Shown in pieces: positions 41,931-43,531 of a stretch of 43,531 bases of DNA. This DNA is from Clostridiales bacterium. Its GTDB lineage: Bacteria > Bacillota > Clostridia > Oscillospirales > Oscillospiraceae. Location: assembly GCA_021201185.1 (NCBI GenBank), contig JAJQFJ010000037.1, positions 1 through 43,531 of the forward strand, read 5' to 3'. Positions within the stretch are counted from its first letter, which is position 1; every line of letters starts with the position of its first letter. The notes under the pieces are model-generated. The model did no database searches and was not told the DNA's origin. It saw nothing but the letters and a program-made list of their open reading frames with translations. Made by a program: the position numbers and the translations under genes.

Positions 41931-42226
41931 CGGTCCGCCCCCGTCTTCTGGGACCCGTTGGCCCGCCGGGCCAGCTCGCTCAGGGGGAACACCCGTCCAC
42001 AGTCCTGGCAGCGAAACCGGAAGCCGTAGTGGTTGACCTGGGCGTTCTGGACGAAGAACGGGTCAGACTTCGAGTTGAGCTCCCGGCCCTCCACCCGTTC
42101 ACAGGTCCGCTCTCTCGTCAGCGGTCCCGAGCAGTCCGGGCACCTTTTGGAGTGGAACAGCAGCGCCTTCAGCTCTGACGGCGTGAAATCGTACTTGAAG
42201 CCGTCCGCTTTTTTCTTTTGCTCCAT
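41927..42226 (-). CDS. Small zinc-ribbon protein of unknown function
   Basis: 99 residues with two Cys pairs, RCPDCSGPL near residue 30 and RCQDCGRVF near 80, in a simple treble-clef or ribbon arrangement. The N-terminus is Lys-rich (MEQKKKADGFKYDF). Ribosome site GAAGGGATGG. Overlaps the AlkZ-related gene by 4 bases. Not identified beyond metal binding. Confidence 0.7.
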   Translation of the reverse strand: MEQKKKADGFKYDFTPSELKALLFHSKRCPDCSGPLTRERTCERVEGRELNSKSDPFFVQNAQVNHYGFRFRCQDCGRVFPLSELARRANGSQKTGADR

Positions 42227-42288
42227 GGTAAACCATCCCTTCTCTCAGAAGCAGGGGAGCCTGTCCCCGCTGTTGCGTCCGTTTTCCG

Positions 42289-42735
42289 TCAGGCGTAGGA
42301 ATCGTCCAGGAAACGGAACATTGCCCCGCCGATGTCGCTGATCTCGTCGATGGGGATGTCTGTGCCGTCCGCCATCATAACGAGCCGCCGGACTGTATCC
42401 ACCTTTTTCACAGCGCCGGTGGCGGTACGGTAAGCGCCGCCCTCCTTGCGTTTGTCCGGGACGAAGTAGGTGATCTCCACCACGGGAGCGTCCTTCAAGT
42501 GTGCCCGGATGAGGTTCAGGCGGCCTGCGATTCGTTCCTTCACATCCTCGTCCAGCTCTGCCCTCTGCTGGGTCAGCCGTTCCGTCTCCCTGACGGCGGC
42601 GTCGTAGCCGGAGAGGGCCGCAAAGGGGGAGAACTGGGCCGCCCGGTTGCGCATGGGCATATGGGGCCGGTCCTCCGAGACGTGGTGGGGCAGGTCGATG
42701 ATGTCCTGATAGTCTTCGATCGTTCTGTGGGGCAT
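42289..42735 (-). CDS. YolD-like family protein
   Basis: 148 residues. DYQDIIDLPHHVSEDRPHMPM, read as DYQDIIDLPHH then RPHMPMRNRAAQFSPFAAL, is the typical opening of YolD-like proteins of integrative elements. In many genomes this gene precedes a Y-family DNA polymerase (UmuC-like); here none follows. Function unknown, usually tied to DNA damage. AGGAGGGAGAA precedes ATG. First gene of the accessory operon. Confidence 0.75.
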   Translation of the reverse strand: MPHRTIEDYQDIIDLPHHVSEDRPHMPMRNRAAQFSPFAALSGYDAAVRETERLTQQRAELDEDVKERIAGRLNLIRAHLKDAPVVEITYFVPDKRKEGGAYRTATGAVKKVDTVRRLVMMADGTDIPIDEISDIGGAMFRFLDDSYA

Positions 42736-42809
42736 GGTTCTCCCTCCTCTGAGGCTCGTGTTCTCTGATCTGCCCGCTACGGACAGGAGATGTCTGGGCC
42801 TTTGAAGCT

Positions 42810-42838
42810 ATTATAGTATGGATCGGGCGGGGCTTCAA
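42810..42838 (-). promoter_or_regulatory. Sigma-A promoter of the YolD-like operon with an overlapping inverted repeat
   Basis: Minus strand TTGAAG (42833-42838), 17-bp spacer, TATAAT (42810-42815). TTGAAGC at 42802-42808 and GCTTCAA at 42832-42838 form an inverted repeat flanking the -10, the second arm being the -35 itself. I saw no LexA box here. The remaining bases to 43121 contain no gene I can support. Confidence 0.65.
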
Positions 42839-43121
42839 GGGGGAGTCAGCCGGAGTTTTTTGGGCTGGGGGATCGATTACCCTATCTGTAAGGTATCATT
42901 GTGACACCTGCACACTGGCCTTAATTTTAAGAAACAGATCGGTTGCATTTTAACAGAGATAGTGATAGAATAGGTGCTAGAGCGCCGTAAAACGATTCCT
43001 GTCTGGCGGCGGATGGGCCGAACGATACCGGACGACAGTCCACTGATGACGCCGGGACCACAAAACGCAAAGCGGCCGAAAAGCTCTGAAAAGCCGCAGA
43101 GAGCGCGGCAAATATTCATTT

Positions 43122-43161
43122 GTCTCAGTAGCTCAGTTGGATAGAGCACCGCCCTCCTAAG
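43122..43161 (+). pseudogene. 5' half of a tRNA-Arg(CCT) gene
   Basis: Forty bases matching the 5' part of the intact tRNA downstream at 34 of 40 positions, including the acceptor strand, the complete D arm and the anticodon loop CTCCTAAG. Beyond that the sequence diverges and neither anticodon stem nor acceptor stem can close; a T-arm-like hairpin at 43179-43200 has the wrong loop size. The break at the anticodon loop is where some tyrosine recombinases cut. Confidence 0.6.
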
Positions 43162-43226
43162 ATCACACTCAAGTGGCCAACCGTTCAAAATCGGTTGGAC
43201 GGTCACAAGTTCATATTTCTTCAAAT

Positions 43227-43303
43227 GTCTCCGTAGCTCAGTTGGACAGAGCATTCGCCTCCTAAGCGAAAGGCCGCGCGTTCGAGTCGCGCCGGGGACG
43301 CCA
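43227..43303 (+). tRNA. tRNA-Arg (anticodon CCT)
   Basis: Full cloverleaf: acceptor GTCTCCG/CGGGGAC, D arm with AGCTCAGTTGGACAGAGC, anticodon stem TTCGC/GCGAA with loop CTCCTAA (anticodon CCT, reads AGG), T arm GCGCG-TTCGAGT-CGCGC and an encoded CCA end. Confidence 0.95.
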
Positions 43304-43316
43304 AAAGCTCCGCCGA

Positions 43317-43405
43317 AAGCCTTATTTTTCAAGGCTTAATAGTGACAAGTAACTATTTTGTCATGCGGCAGGCAGAGAACGGTGTGACCATAAGGTCACG
43401 CCGTT
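43317..43405 (+). terminator. Three hairpins downstream of tRNA-Arg
   Basis: AAGCCTT/AAGGCTT (43317-43337), AATAGT/ACTATT with TTTT-rich end (43338-43359), and a 12-bp stem AACGGTGTGACC with its complement around ATAA (43378-43405). The second is the best terminator candidate for the tRNA; the third may serve as a further stop. Confidence 0.45.
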
Positions 43406-43432
43406 TCAGCCTGTCAAAGAACTACCCCTCTA

Positions 43433-43465
43433 CCCCCATTTCTGGTATAATAAAGGAAATGGGGG
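43433..43465 (+). promoter_or_regulatory. Promoter flanked by a 10-bp inverted repeat at the window's right edge
   Basis: TGGTATAAT gives an extended -10 (TATAAT 43446-43451), enclosed by CCCCCATTTC (43433-43442) and GAAATGGGGG (43456-43465), a perfect inverted repeat suited to a repressor. A wider pair, CTCTACCCC (43428-43436) and GGGGTAGAG (43496-43504), overlaps it. Confidence 0.5.
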
Positions 43466-43474
43466 TGCAATTAT

Positions 43475-43531
43475 ATGGGTTCTCTGTCAAGAGTTGGGGT
43501 AGAGAAAAAACAGCATCAGGCATACAGGACA
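43475..43531 (+). CDS. Start of an unidentified gene, cut by the window edge
   Basis: ATG at 43475 opens 19 codons with no stop (MGSLSRVGVEKKQHQAY...). GGGGGTG lies seven bases upstream and an extended -10 promoter precedes it. Too short to name; it could belong to a mobile element or a transposase. Confidence 0.3.
   Translation, partial: MGSLSRVGVEKKQHQAYRT

Noticed and set aside
42877..43332. 151-residue minus-strand frame across the tRNA region
   Set aside because: It runs antisense to tRNA-Arg and its half copy; the apparent repeated motif MLCPTELRR comes from the tRNA sequences themselves.

Overview
The window looks like chromosomal DNA of a high-GC, endospore-forming member of the Clostridia, probably an Oscillospiraceae-type gut bacterium (Flavonifractor/Lawsonibacter/Intestinimonas-like). 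The evidence is GC-rich Firmicutes-style genes with strong AGGAGG ribosome sites, spoVAD/spoVAE, the rimP-nusA-rnpM-rplGB-infB-rbfA-nrnA-truB-ribF order, RNase M5, and near-consensus sigma-A promoters, almost all with a 17-bp spacer. The genus is inference; no rRNA is present.

Layout. 1-3501: 3' part of leuA converging on pepF. 3616-11385: a nucleoside locus with psuK-psuG (pseudouridine breakdown) on the minus strand and, divergently, a BMP-family lipoprotein plus an ATPase and two permeases of a nucleoside-type ABC importer. 11386-11836: a cluster of five hairpins bounded by a 30-nt direct repeat, followed by a structured 5' leader in front of a CPA2 cation:proton antiporter. 13215-15769: an M42 peptidase, then spoVAD-spoVAE. 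15829-24156: the translation/RNA operon rimP to ribF. 24173-27783 (minus): a five-gene envelope operon: WbqC-like protein, ATP-grasp ligase, polyprenyl-phosphate glycosyltransferase and two half-size ArnE/ArnF-like flippase subunits. 27931-30818 (minus): trkA-trkH potassium uptake. 31046-33848: galK-galT. 33946-34681: two unknown small membrane proteins behind an operator-like promoter. 34751-38839: rpe, an HD-domain hydrolase, holA-rnmV, and an Rrf2 regulator with a membrane-anchored HMA-domain protein.

38936-43531 is accessory in character: a membrane zinc-ribbon protein with a 57-residue partner, a helix-turn-helix replication-type protein with tandem repeats under a promoter carrying two LexA-like boxes, an AlkZ-related protein, a small zinc-ribbon protein and a YolD-like protein. 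It ends at a 5' half of a tRNA-Arg(CCT) gene followed by an intact copy, which suggests an old integration site. No integrase, relaxase or conjugation gene is visible here.

The most interesting candidates for undescribed biology are the five-gene envelope operon, the structured leader of the antiporter gene, the hairpin cluster before it, the shared 20-nt element upstream of two promoters, and the doubly LexA-marked promoter of the mobile-element gene. No computation or database search was run; every family call is by reading the sequence.
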